A DNA stretch of 64,000 nucleotides from Roseiflexus castenholzii DSM 13941 (GTDB lineage: Bacteria > Chloroflexota > Chloroflexia > Chloroflexales > Roseiflexaceae), in contig NC_009767.1 in NCBI RefSeq assembly GCF_000017805.1, positions 1,984,001 through 2,048,000 of the forward strand, read 5' to 3'. This document shows positions 8,552 through 16,458 of the stretch, one piece after another (position 1 is the first letter of the stretch; every line of letters begins with the position of its first letter). The notes under the pieces are model-generated. The model was not told the DNA's origin. It saw only the letters and a list, made by a program, of their open reading frames with translations, and ran no database searches. Position numbers and translations under genes: made by a program.

Positions 8552-9391
8552 CTATGGCTGCCCACGCCAGCGCGGGTAGCTGCCGAATACCTTGAACAGA
8601 CCGGTTTTTGTGCGGATGCGCTCCAGCGCAGCGGCAACCACCGGGTCTTCGCGGTGGCCGTTGATGTCCACCAGGAAAATGTACTGCCCCAGCACCTCTT
8701 TCGACGGACGCGATTCGAGTTTGGTCATATTGATGCCGACCAATGCCAGTTCCTGGAGCGCTTCGACCAGCACGCCGGGGCGGTCTTCACGGTCGAATCC
8801 GAAGCAGAAACTGGTCTTATCATCGCCGGTTGGCGGATGGTCGTGCTTCCCCAGGGCGATGAAGCGTGTCATATTGCCTGAGCGGTCTTGAATATCGCTC
8901 GCAAGCACGGCTGCTCCGACCAATTGTGCCGCGCGCAGTGTGCCGATCGCTGCCGCAGGGCGTTCGTCCGCCAATGCTTCGGCGGGCGCGGCGCTGTTGC
9001 TCAACGATGCAACGGTTGCCGCACCGGGCAGGCAGCGTTCGATGAAACGCCGACACTGCCCAAGTGACTGCGGATGCCCATAGAGCACTTTGATCTCGTG
9101 CAGGGCTAAACCGGCGCGCCCCACCAGGTAGTGTTGAATCGGAATGACCGTCTCTCCTGCAATGCGCAAGTCGGTTTCGTGGATGAGCAGGTCGAGCGTG
9201 GTGGTGACGCTCCCTTCGAGGACATTTTCGATTGGTAAAATGCCGACGGTTGCTGCGCCGGTTTCGACAGCAGTGACAACGGCCGGCATGCTGGTCAGCG
9301 GAATGTACGTCGCATCCTCGCCGCCATACGCCAGCGCAGCAATCTCGCTATACGATCCTGGCGGACCCAGATAGGCAATCGAGCGTTTCAT
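8552..9391 (-). CDS. pheA: Prephenate dehydratase
   Basis: 279 aa, the normal size for a monofunctional enzyme. It converts prephenate to phenylpyruvate for phenylalanine. AYLGPPGSYSEIAA begins the PDT domain, GNMTRFIAL is the catalytic TRF motif, and the C-terminal ACT domain contains GINMTKLESRPSKEVLG, the phenylalanine-sensing ESRP motif. The ATG at 9391 is the family start; upstream codons in the same frame are non-homologous. It is an aromatic gene lodged inside the branched-chain cluster. Confidence 0.95.
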   Translation of the reverse strand: MKRSIAYLGPPGSYSEIAALAYGGEDATYIPLTSMPAVVTAVETGAATVGILPIENVLEGSVTTTLDLLIHETDLRIAGETVIPIQHYLVGRAGLALHEIKVLYGHPQSLGQCRRFIERCLPGAATVASLSNSAAPAEALADERPAAAIGTLRAAQLVGAAVLASDIQDRSGNMTRFIALGKHDHPPTGDDKTSFCFGFDREDRPGVLVEALQELALVGINMTKLESRPSKEVLGQYIFLVDINGHREDPVVAAALERIRTKTGLFKVFGSYPRWRGQP

Positions 9392-9617
9392 CGGCAATGT
9401 TCCGTGAGTATGACAGCAAGATGTCTTCCTTTGTGCGAGATGGGCGCCTGTCGCCCGAAGCGGCGCCGCAGGCGAAGCGAAGGTTCCCGGCAGCGCGTGT
9501 GGGATGGGACTCGTCGTTTCGCTCAGCCCGACATGTCTCGTTGTGCTCCGAGAGCAGTTCGGCGACAGGCGCTGTGGGAAGCGCAGCCCCATAGCGCGCG
9601 CCAGACTGGACGATACC
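9392..9617. repeat. Intergenic with degenerate dispersed repeat
   Basis: A repeat-like block at about 9440-9580 carries self-complementary words (GGGCGCCTGTCGCCCG, GGCGACAGGCGC) and CCCGGCAGCGCG, shared with the leuC upstream region. No gene or clear promoter is seen. Confidence 0.4.
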
Positions 9618-11288
9618 TTACTCCGTCGCATTCTTGCCAAATAGATCGACCGCATAGGTTGGCCTGTTGCGGTCGTATCCGGCGGCGTAGGCGACATTTT
9701 CGGCGCTCAGGCGCTCCTGGCGCGCGGCGATCATCTTATTGAGCGCCGCCATATACGACTCGGCAGCGGCAACGATGGTATCCGTATTGGCGCTGTAACC
9801 GCTGTAGATCTGCGGTCCGCGGTGCCGCCCGACACGGTACTCGCGCTCCTCAACCGCATCGCCCGGCTCGCGGATGCGCACAGAAACTTCAGCAACTGCG
9901 TCGATCCCCTCAGTGACCGCCTTGATCGAGAATTCGATCAGGTCGTTTGGTCGCCCGACGATCTTATCGATGGCTTTGTAGATCGCATCGACCGGTCCGG
10001 TGCCGTGTGCGGCAGTCGTCTGCGTATTGCCGTCCGGATCGGTAATGCGCACGGTCGCCACCGGCGTGACGCCGGTGCCGCAGGTGACCTGCACATGCTC
10101 CAGGCGGTACAACTCCGGGGTATGGAGCGATCCGCCGGTCGCCAGCACCTCCAGGTCGCGGTCGTCGACGACTTTCTTCTTGTCGCACAGTTCTTTGAAG
10201 CGCTGGAAGACCTGATTGAACTCTTCCTCGCTGTCGAACTCATACCCCATCGCTGCCAGTTTGGTGCGCAGCGCATTGCGCCCGGAGTGCTTGCCGAGCA
10301 CGATGGCATTGCCGTCCAAACCGATGGTCGTTGCGTCCATGATTTCATACGTCATGCGATGCTTCAGGACGCCATCCTGGTGGATGCCGGACTCGTGGGC
10401 GAAGGCATTGGCGCCGACAATCGCCTTGTTCGGTGGCACCGGCATACCGATAATGGTGCTGAGCAGCCGACTGCTGCGCGCCAGTTCGCGGGTGTTGATC
10501 CGCGTATCGACGCCAAAGAACGAGCGGCGGGTTTTCAGCGCCATCACGACTTCCTCGAGCGAGGCATTTCCGGCGCGCTCACCGATACCGTTGATGGTGC
10601 ACTCGATCTGGCGCGCGCCGGCGCGCACGCCGGCCAGCGAGTTTGCCACCGCCATGCCCAGGTCGTCGTGGCAGTGGGTGGAAATAATGACCTTATCGGC
10701 GCCGGGGACGTGGCGGTAGATGCCGGCGATCAGTTCGGCATACTCTTCGGGTGTGGCGTAGCCGACCGTATCGGGAATGTTGAGCGTGGTGGCGCCTTCT
10801 GCAACGACCGCCGCCAGCATGCGGTAGACATACTCCGGGTCGGAGCGGGTCGCGTCCATTGGCGAAAACTCAACATCGTCGCACAGTGAGCGCGCATAGC
10901 GCACCATCAGGCGGGCGCGCTCGAGCACTTCTTCGCGGGTCGAGCGCAGTTGATGTTCGATATGAATGTCGGATGAGGAAATGAAGGTGTGGATGCGTTT
11001 TTTCGCGGCTGGCTGAATGGCGCTCCAGGCTTTGTCAATATCGTCCTTGTTGGCGCGCGCCAGCGCTGCGATAATCGGACCATCGGGCGTCCCAACGGTT
11101 TTGGCGATCTCGTGAACGGCTGCCCAGTCGCCGGGTGACGCTGCCGGGAAACCGGCCTCGATAATGTCTACCCCCAAACGTGCCAGTTGCCGCGCGACCT
11201 CCAGTTTTTCCTCCAGCGTCATGGTGCAGCCCGGCGCCTGTTCACCGTCGCGCAGCGTGGTGTCGAAGATGCGTACATGGTCCTCCAT
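9618..11288 (-). CDS. leuA: 2-isopropylmalate synthase
   Basis: 556 aa. It condenses acetyl-CoA with 2-oxoisovalerate, the committed step of leucine synthesis. The start MEDHVRIFDTTLRDGEQAPG, the metal site STHCHDDLGMAVANSLAG, the GIGERAGNASLEEVVMAL segment and HESGIHQDGVL are present. The C-terminal regulatory LeuA domain (about residues 375-525) is complete, so leucine feedback is likely. A heptamer repeat array begins 24 bp upstream of the start. Confidence 0.97.
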   Translation of the reverse strand: MEDHVRIFDTTLRDGEQAPGCTMTLEEKLEVARQLARLGVDIIEAGFPAASPGDWAAVHEIAKTVGTPDGPIIAALARANKDDIDKAWSAIQPAAKKRIHTFISSSDIHIEHQLRSTREEVLERARLMVRYARSLCDDVEFSPMDATRSDPEYVYRMLAAVVAEGATTLNIPDTVGYATPEEYAELIAGIYRHVPGADKVIISTHCHDDLGMAVANSLAGVRAGARQIECTINGIGERAGNASLEEVVMALKTRRSFFGVDTRINTRELARSSRLLSTIIGMPVPPNKAIVGANAFAHESGIHQDGVLKHRMTYEIMDATTIGLDGNAIVLGKHSGRNALRTKLAAMGYEFDSEEEFNQVFQRFKELCDKKKVVDDRDLEVLATGGSLHTPELYRLEHVQVTCGTGVTPVATVRITDPDGNTQTTAAHGTGPVDAIYKAIDKIVGRPNDLIEFSIKAVTEGIDAVAEVSVRIREPGDAVEEREYRVGRHRGPQIYSGYSANTDTIVAAAESYMAALNKMIAARQERLSAENVAYAAGYDRNRPTYAVDLFGKNATE

Positions 11289-11311
11289 AGCGTTGTGTGT
11301 CTCCTTTGCTT

Positions 11312-11395
11312 GAGAACCGAGAACTGAGAATTGAGAACTGAGAACCGAGAACTGAGAACTGAGAATTGAGAACTGAGAACTGAGAACTGAGAACT
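11312..11395. repeat. Heptamer tandem repeat, 12 units of GAGAACT
   Basis: Twelve consecutive 7-bp units (GAGAACT with GAGAACC and GAGAATT variants) lie just upstream of leuA. The same heptamer family recurs on the opposite strand at 12181-12236, so the two arrays form an inverted pair around the four-helix-bundle gene. Confidence 0.9.
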
Positions 11396-11518
11396 AATGC
11401 TCACCACTCGTTACGTATCATGTGTATTTGTCATTCGGCACTTGACTGATAATCCTCCGGTGCAAACGGGAATGGCGGCGAGGATGCGTCATCGTCCGTT
11501 GTATATGATACCTGTTCT

Positions 11519-11929
11519 TCATGAGTCGTTGACGTGTGTGATGGGATGGCATGCTCCAGTTTTGCTCGTCAGCATTGCCGCGATTTCCTGGCATTCGCTG
11601 TGAAGTCTGGCTTCATCCTCTTCGGAAAGATACCCGCTACGGCGGAGCAGATCGAGCCAGCGATCAGTTTCGGCGGTTGATCCTTTGGCGATTGCCAGGT
11701 GATTGCGGTGCGCGCCAGGAGTGTAGCGCCCATGTCCTTCGGCGATATTCGCGCCAATTGACGTGGCGGAAGCGATGATCTGTCGCGCAATGACCGCATT
11801 GCTCCACGTGTTCGGCATCCGCCGCGCGATCGTTATCACATCGAGCGCCAGTTGCTGCGCCCGGTTCCACAGAATGAGATTGCGATGCGTATAGCCCTTT
11901 ACCATCGCTACTGAACTTTCTACGCGCAT
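11519..11929 (-). CDS. Four-helix-bundle protein (23S rRNA IVP-like family)
   Basis: 136 aa. The sequence YTHRNLILWNRAQQLALDV, then IARQIIASATSIGANIAEG and HRNHLAIAKGSTAETDRWL, is the pattern of the small four-helix-bundle family first seen in 23S rRNA intervening sequences; its biological role is unknown. It sits alone between ilvC and leuA with no biosynthetic link. It is flanked by inverted heptamer arrays and a duplicated 33-bp repeat, which suggests insertion. Met9 (11905) is an alternative start. Confidence 0.85.
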   Translation of the reverse strand: MRVESSVAMVKGYTHRNLILWNRAQQLALDVITIARRMPNTWSNAVIARQIIASATSIGANIAEGHGRYTPGAHRNHLAIAKGSTAETDRWLDLLRRSGYLSEEDEARLHSECQEIAAMLTSKTGACHPITHVNDS

Positions 11930-12026
11930 AAGTCAGGAAAATTAGCCTGACGTTGAACACTGTTCTTATAGAGCGATCAACCAGATGTTGCACAATATTG
12001 CCTGTGTTGACCGTCTCACGGCTGGA

Positions 12027-12131
12027 GTTGGCTTCGACAGGCTCAGCCAGCGCCAGCCGTTCCATGTCCTTCGGATATGAGACAATCTCGTGATCGGCGT
12101 TGGCTTCGACAGGCTCAGCCAGCGCCAGCCG
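12027..12131. repeat. 33-bp direct repeat pair
   Basis: Two copies of a sequence beginning GTTGGCTTCGACAGGCTCAG and ending CGCCAGCCG start at 12027 and 12099 (72 bp apart). They lie upstream of the four-helix-bundle gene and downstream of ilvC. Confidence 0.8.
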
Positions 12132-12180
12132 CTCCACAGGTGCAAGCGTGGGTGTTCGGATGCAGATTGATCTTCCTATC

Positions 12181-12236
12181 AGTTCTTAGTTCTTGGTTCT
12201 TAGTTCTTAGTTCTTGGTTCTCGGTTCTCAGTTCTC
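12181..12236. repeat. Heptamer tandem repeat, 8 units, abutting the ilvC stop
   Basis: Eight 7-bp units (AGTTCTT, GGTTCTT, GGTTCTC variants) end exactly at the base before the ilvC stop codon. On the minus strand they read GAGAACT/AAGAACC, the same family as 11312-11395 in opposite orientation. Confidence 0.9.
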
Positions 12237-13259
12237 TTACGCCCCGCCTTCGCCCGGAACCACCTCACGCGGGTTGACGAACGGCATCATACGGCGCAGT
12301 TCACGACCCACCTGCTCGATGGGGTGCGCGATGTCGCGGGTGCGATAGGCATTGAAGCGCGGACGACCATTATGATTTTCTTCGATCCAGTCCTCGGCGA
12401 ATGCGCCGCTCTGGATGTCCGCCAGGATGCGTTTCATCGTTGCGCGCGTCTCGTCGGTGATAATCTTCGGACCGGCGGTGTAATCGCCCCATTCCGCCGT
12501 ATCGCTGACCGAGTAGCGCATATAGTTGAGACCGCCCTGGTAGAAGAGATCGACGATCAGTTTGAGTTCGTGCATACACTCAAAGTACGCGACCTCCGGT
12601 TGATACCCGGCTTCGACCAGGGTCTCGAACGCCGCCTTCACCAATGCCGACACGCCGCCGCACAGCACGACCTGCTCGCCAAACAGATCGGTTTCGGTCT
12701 CTTCGGCGAACGTTGTCTCGATCACGCCGGCGCGGGTGCAGCCAAGACCGCGGGCATACGCCAGAGCGTCCGCCAGCGCATTCCCCGAAGCGTCCTGATG
12801 TACGGCGACGAGCGCCGGTACGCCGCCCCCCTGGGTATAGACCTCGCGCACACGGTGACCGGGCGCCTTGGGGGCGACCATACTGACATCGACCCCTTCC
12901 GGCGGAACGATCTGCCCGAAGCGGATATTGAACCCGTGGGCGAACATCAGCGTCTTGCCGGGGGTCATATGTGGACCGATCGCGTCGCGGTAGATCGCCG
13001 CCTGCGCCGTATCGGGGAGCGCCAGCATCACGATCTGCGCCTCTTTCGCCGCCTCGGCGACGGGCAGCACCTTCAACCCCAGCCCCTCCGCCTTCGACCA
13101 ACTCTTCGATCCCTGGTAAAGACCGACGATGACATCACAGCCGCTCTCCTTGAGGTTCAGCGCGTGTGCGTGCCCCTGGCTGCCGAAGCCGATGACCGCG
13201 ATGGTGCGCCCGGCGAGCCGAGCGAGATCGGCGTGGTTTTCGTAGTAGATGTTTGCCAT
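12237..13259 (-). CDS. ilvC: Ketol-acid reductoisomerase
   Basis: 340 aa, class I size. It converts acetolactate or acetohydroxybutyrate to the dihydroxy acids. The Rossmann motif GFGSQGHAHALNLKESG is followed by the catalytic C-terminal knot with DLFGEQVVLCGG and ECMHELKLIVDL. AAGGAG precedes the ATG. ilvN lies 415 bp upstream, an unusually large gap for ilvN-ilvC, so ilvC may have its own promoter. Confidence 0.97.
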   Translation of the reverse strand: MANIYYENHADLARLAGRTIAVIGFGSQGHAHALNLKESGCDVIVGLYQGSKSWSKAEGLGLKVLPVAEAAKEAQIVMLALPDTAQAAIYRDAIGPHMTPGKTLMFAHGFNIRFGQIVPPEGVDVSMVAPKAPGHRVREVYTQGGGVPALVAVHQDASGNALADALAYARGLGCTRAGVIETTFAEETETDLFGEQVVLCGGVSALVKAAFETLVEAGYQPEVAYFECMHELKLIVDLFYQGGLNYMRYSVSDTAEWGDYTAGPKIITDETRATMKRILADIQSGAFAEDWIEENHNGRPRFNAYRTRDIAHPIEQVGRELRRMMPFVNPREVVPGEGGA

Positions 13260-13674
13260 GGGTGTTGTGTCTTCTCCTTGTGTTGATCAAGACGCCATAA
13301 ACTTCGCAGGAGTGATGAGGTTAAGCCTTCTGGCAGTGCGTCGGGTATTCCCATGTGATACGGTTCCTCCTGTATCGTCTGCCAGGCGCGAAGCGCAAGG
13401 TCCTCCCTGCTCACTCCGGTTCAAGGGCGGACAGCACGCATGAGCAGAGCGGGCATGCATGGTGTTGGAATGCGCGGTTGTCCCTTCAACCCTCCCTGTC
13501 TCGCTCCCGCGCGCGGGAGCAGAGCGACCGGGTCCGTCCCATGGTCCCACGGTGAGCGTGCCGGTGTTCGCTTGGGTGTTCGGTCCGCCCTTAAACTCGC
13601 TCCGGTTGGAGGAGGGAGCGATCGCTGGCAGAGCGATGCGAGAAAACCCTCAACCCCCTCCATAACCATTGACC
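13260..13674. other. ilvN-ilvC intergenic region
   Basis: 415 bp without a supported gene. It contains short inverted words around 13496-13560 (for example CGCTCCCGCGCGCGGGAGC). I see no leader-peptide pattern here like the one before ilvB. An in-frame ATG-led stretch runs into ilvC in another frame and is rejected. Confidence 0.4.
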
Positions 13675-14217
13675 TTAATTCATCGCCGGCACGCGCTCGG
13701 CGTGTCCGTTGGCGCTTTCGACATACTCCTCGGCGGTATGACCGCGCGCGCCGCGCACCATCGCAATCCGCCCGGTGCGCATCATTTCTCTGATGCCATA
13801 AGGGCGAATCACGTCGATAAAGTTCTGCACCTTGGATGGCGACCCGGTCATCTCGATCACCATCGTATTTGCGCCGACATCAACAATTTTAGCGTCGAAG
13901 ACTTCGGTGAGGGCCACAATCTCAGGGCGCTTCGCCGGAGGCGCATGCAGTTTCATCAACGCCATTTCGCGTTCGACCGTCGGATCGTTGGTCACGTCGC
14001 TGACCTTCAGCACCTCGATCAGGCGGTAGAGTTGCTTGACCACCTGCTCGACATCCTCCCACTCCACAACGATTGTCATCCGGCTGATGCCGGGAGTTTC
14101 GCTATGTCCGACTGCCAGACTTTCGATGTTGAAGCCGCGTCGTCGAATGAGTCCGACCACCCGGCTCAGCACGCCGGGGCGGTCCTGCACGAGCGCGACG
14201 ATAGTATGTTTTTTCAT
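13675..14217 (-). CDS. ilvN: Acetolactate synthase small (regulatory) subunit
   Basis: 180 aa. The N-terminal ACT domain (HTIVALVQDRPGVLSRVVGL, then RRGFNIESLAVG) binds valine in this family. It is followed by the C-terminal ALS_ss domain with GSPSKVQNFIDVIRPYGI. It activates IlvB and confers feedback inhibition. The ilvB stop is 18 bp upstream, so the two subunits are surely co-transcribed. Confidence 0.96.
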   Translation of the reverse strand: MKKHTIVALVQDRPGVLSRVVGLIRRRGFNIESLAVGHSETPGISRMTIVVEWEDVEQVVKQLYRLIEVLKVSDVTNDPTVEREMALMKLHAPPAKRPEIVALTEVFDAKIVDVGANTMVIEMTGSPSKVQNFIDVIRPYGIREMMRTGRIAMVRGARGHTAEEYVESANGHAERVPAMN

Positions 14218-14235
14218 GGAAGCGCTTCCTTTATG

Positions 14236-15981
14236 CTATGACTGGTGGGGCGACTCCAGGATCATTTCGCCGATGCTCTTGTTCTGTGGCACCATTGGGA
14301 ACACATTGACCTCGCGCTCGACGCGGAAGTCGATGAGCACCGGTCCATCGGTTGCGTAGGCTTCCTCGATAGCCGCTTCGACCTGACCGGTGTGTTCGAC
14401 GGTAATGCCTTTCCAGTAGTACGCCTCCGCAAGCCTGGCGAAATCGGGACCAGAGAGGGGCGTACCGCTGTAGCGCTTATTCTCGAACAGTTCCTGCCAC
14501 TGGCGCACCATGCCCAGGTAGCCATTGTTGATTACCGCAATCTTGACATTCTTGATACCTTCCTGCACGATAGTCGCCATCTCCTGATTGGTCATCTGGA
14601 AGCCGCCATCGCCGCAGATCGCCCACACGGTATCGTTCGGATGGGCAATCGCAACGCCAAGCGCCGCCGGCACGGCGAAGCCCATGGTTCCTGCGCCGCC
14701 CGACGTGATGTGAGTGCGCGGGCGATACCAGTCGATCAGTTGCGCCGCCCACATCTGATGCTGTCCGACATCGGTGACAACGCGGTAGTTGCCACGGCTG
14801 TTGAGCGCCTTTGTGAGCGCTGCATACACATCGTGCGGCGGCAGGCTCATGTTCGCAGTATCCGAGCGGTTAAGATATTGCTGCTTCGGTTGATGCTTCG
14901 CCTGCATCTCACGAATGTGCTCCATCCAGTCGGACGCATGCCCGTGCAATTCAGCGAACGCCTCACGGTCAGGCGGGAACTCATCGAGGAACGCCTGCAA
15001 TGCCAGGCGCGCATCGGCGACGATTGGCACCGTCACTTTGACATTCTTGCCGATCTCCGAAGGATCGATATCGACGTGAATAACCTTCGCATTTGGCGCA
15101 AACGTGCTGGCTTTGCCGGTCACGCGGTCATCGAAGCGCCCGCCGATATTGAAGAGCACATCGCACTCCTGAATGGCGCGATTGACATGCACCCAGCCGT
15201 GCATACCCGGCATGCCGATGCTGAGTGGATGGTCTTCGGGGAAGGCGCCAATCCCGTGGAGCGTCGTGATCACCGGGATGCGGGTGCGCTCGGCGAAAGC
15301 GCGCAGTTCCTCGACTGCGCCGGACATAATGATGCCATGACCGGCAATGATTAGCGGCTTCTTTGCGCTCAGGATCAGTTTGATCGCCTCACGGACCTGC
15401 TTGAGATTGGGGCGATAGTTGGGCTTGTAGCCGGGAAGGTCGAGTTTGATGTCCCAGTTGGGAACGATCGTAGCCTGTTGCGCGTCCTTCGTCACATCGA
15501 TCAGCACCGGTCCCGGTCGCCCGGTGGTCGCAATGTAGATCGCCTCCTCGAAGACGTAGGGCAGGTCTTCAGCGCGTTTCACCAGATAGTTATGCTTGGT
15601 GATCGGCATCGTGATGCCGGTGATGTCGGTCTCCTGGAACGCATCCTTACCGAGCACGTGAGAGCCGACCTGTCCGGTGATCGCCAGAATTGGCGTGCTG
15701 TCCATCATCGCGTCGGCAATGGCTGTCACCAGGTTGGTCGCGCCGGGTCCGCTCGTGCCGATACACACTCCCAACCGACCGGTGGCGCGCGCATACCCTT
15801 CGGCGGCGTGCCCTGCGCCCTGTTCGTGGCGGCAAAGCACGTGGCGCAGTTTGTCGCGGTACTCCCACATCGCATAGTAGAACGGCATAATTGCGCCGCC
15901 GGGGATGCCGAACATCACTTCGACCCCGTTGCGGATCAGCGCCTCGCACATCACCTGGGCGCCGGTGCGCTTTTCGGACAT
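14236..15981 (-). CDS. ilvB: Acetolactate synthase large (catalytic) subunit
   Basis: 581 aa ThDP/FAD enzyme, first common step of Val/Leu/Ile synthesis. The N-terminal ThDP-binding domain has FGIPGGAIMPFY and the catalytic-Glu region HEQGAGHAAEGYARATG. The FAD-domain and C-terminal ThDP/Mg motif GDGGFQMTNQEMAT followed by NNGYLGMVRQWQ are present. The ATG at 15981 is chosen for the GGAGG 7 nt upstream. Expression is predicted to be attenuated by the leader at 16228-16439. Confidence 0.97.
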   Translation of the reverse strand: MSEKRTGAQVMCEALIRNGVEVMFGIPGGAIMPFYYAMWEYRDKLRHVLCRHEQGAGHAAEGYARATGRLGVCIGTSGPGATNLVTAIADAMMDSTPILAITGQVGSHVLGKDAFQETDITGITMPITKHNYLVKRAEDLPYVFEEAIYIATTGRPGPVLIDVTKDAQQATIVPNWDIKLDLPGYKPNYRPNLKQVREAIKLILSAKKPLIIAGHGIIMSGAVEELRAFAERTRIPVITTLHGIGAFPEDHPLSIGMPGMHGWVHVNRAIQECDVLFNIGGRFDDRVTGKASTFAPNAKVIHVDIDPSEIGKNVKVTVPIVADARLALQAFLDEFPPDREAFAELHGHASDWMEHIREMQAKHQPKQQYLNRSDTANMSLPPHDVYAALTKALNSRGNYRVVTDVGQHQMWAAQLIDWYRPRTHITSGGAGTMGFAVPAALGVAIAHPNDTVWAICGDGGFQMTNQEMATIVQEGIKNVKIAVINNGYLGMVRQWQELFENKRYSGTPLSGPDFARLAEAYYWKGITVEHTGQVEAAIEEAYATDGPVLIDFRVEREVNVFPMVPQNKSIGEMILESPHQS

Positions 15982-16227
15982 CTGAGTTCCTCCCTTTCTC
16001 TCGATGATCACCGCGTGATTATTTCCCGTCTATTTTCCCGATACCTGCGCATACGCAGGCAAAGACGCCGCCGTCATCGGCGCCTGACGCGCAACAGTGA
16101 CACATTGGCGACATCAGCGTCGCAACCAGGGGATTTCGGTCGAATATGACCACTGAGCGCAACGAGCGCAGGGCTGCCAGAAGTGCATCGTTGCCGCAGT
16201 GTTGGCAGCATATGTCCATAAACGGTA

Positions 16228-16255
16228 AGCCCCTCCCGTGGGTTCGGGAGGGGCT
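16228..16255 (-). terminator. Attenuator terminator hairpin of the ilvBN leader
   Basis: On the minus strand AGCCCCTCCCG (16255-16245) and CGGGAGGGGCT (16238-16228) form a perfect 11-bp stem with a 6-nt loop. It is followed by TTACCGTTTA, a weak U-rich stretch. The 5' arm can alternatively pair with 16299-16292. It lies about 50 nt after the leader-peptide stop and 246 nt before ilvB. Confidence 0.75.
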
Positions 16256-16356
16256 CGTGTCGTTGTTTCTTGCGTTACGCCGCGCGCGCTGCCTCCCAAA
16301 CGCTTATAAGCCCGTGATAATAATCAGGGCTACAAGAATAAGGCTAAGGAGGAGGC
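16244..16356 (-). promoter_or_regulatory. Alternative attenuator pairings (segments 1:2 and 2:3)
   Basis: RNA segment 1 (GCCUCC, 16356-16351, in leader codons 7-9) is complementary to segment 2 (GGAGGC, 16296-16291, about 8-15 nt after the leader stop). Segment 2 (UUGGGAGG, 16299-16292) can instead pair with segment 3 (CCUCCCGA, 16251-16244), which is the 5' arm of the terminator. This is the 1:2 / 2:3 / 3:4 layout of classical amino-acid attenuators. A ribosome stalled on Leu/Ile/Val codons masks segment 1 and frees 2 for 3. Confidence 0.7.
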
Positions 16357-16375
16357 TGACGGTTTGCTGACGCAT
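16304..16375 (-). CDS. ilvB leader peptide (attenuator)
   Basis: 23-aa peptide beginning MRQQTVSLLLSLILV and ending IIITGL, then TAA. Thirteen of 23 residues are Leu (7), Ile (4) or Val (2), including LLL and III runs, the signature of a branched-chain leader peptide. The ATG lies about 28 nt downstream of the predicted transcription start; its Shine-Dalgarno is weak. The stop codon is placed so that a terminating ribosome would cover RNA segment 2. Its product is not expected to have a function of its own. Confidence 0.82.
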   Translation of the reverse strand: MRQQTVSLLLSLILVALIIITGL

Positions 16376-16409
16376 AGCGATTACGCTCGTTGCAATATCA
16401 CCGTTTGCG

Positions 16410-16439
16410 AGTATACCTGAAGGGTGGGGTGTTTGTCAA
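16410..16439 (-). promoter_or_regulatory. ilvB promoter
   Basis: On the minus strand a perfect -35 TTGACA (16439-16434), an 18-bp spacer and -10 TATACT (16415-16410) give transcription starting near 16403, just upstream of the leader peptide. Confidence 0.75.
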
Positions 16440-16458
16440 GTGGAGGCGCGCGGGGCGC

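Noticed and set aside
8446..9697. A 381-residue version of prephenate dehydratase
   Set aside because: The first 102 residues are translated intergenic repeat; the enzyme begins at the ATG at 9391.
13157..13414. 85-codon minus-strand frame before ilvC
   Set aside because: It runs into ilvC in another frame, and its C-terminal half is a low-complexity shadow of the ilvC start. A GGAGG sits near an internal ATG but too far from it.
16019..16219. 66-codon cysteine-rich frame in the ilvB leader (minus strand)
   Set aside because: No ribosome site, no recognisable motif despite CCQHC and CHCC; it overlaps the region between attenuator and ilvB. It could be revisited if conserved in relatives.
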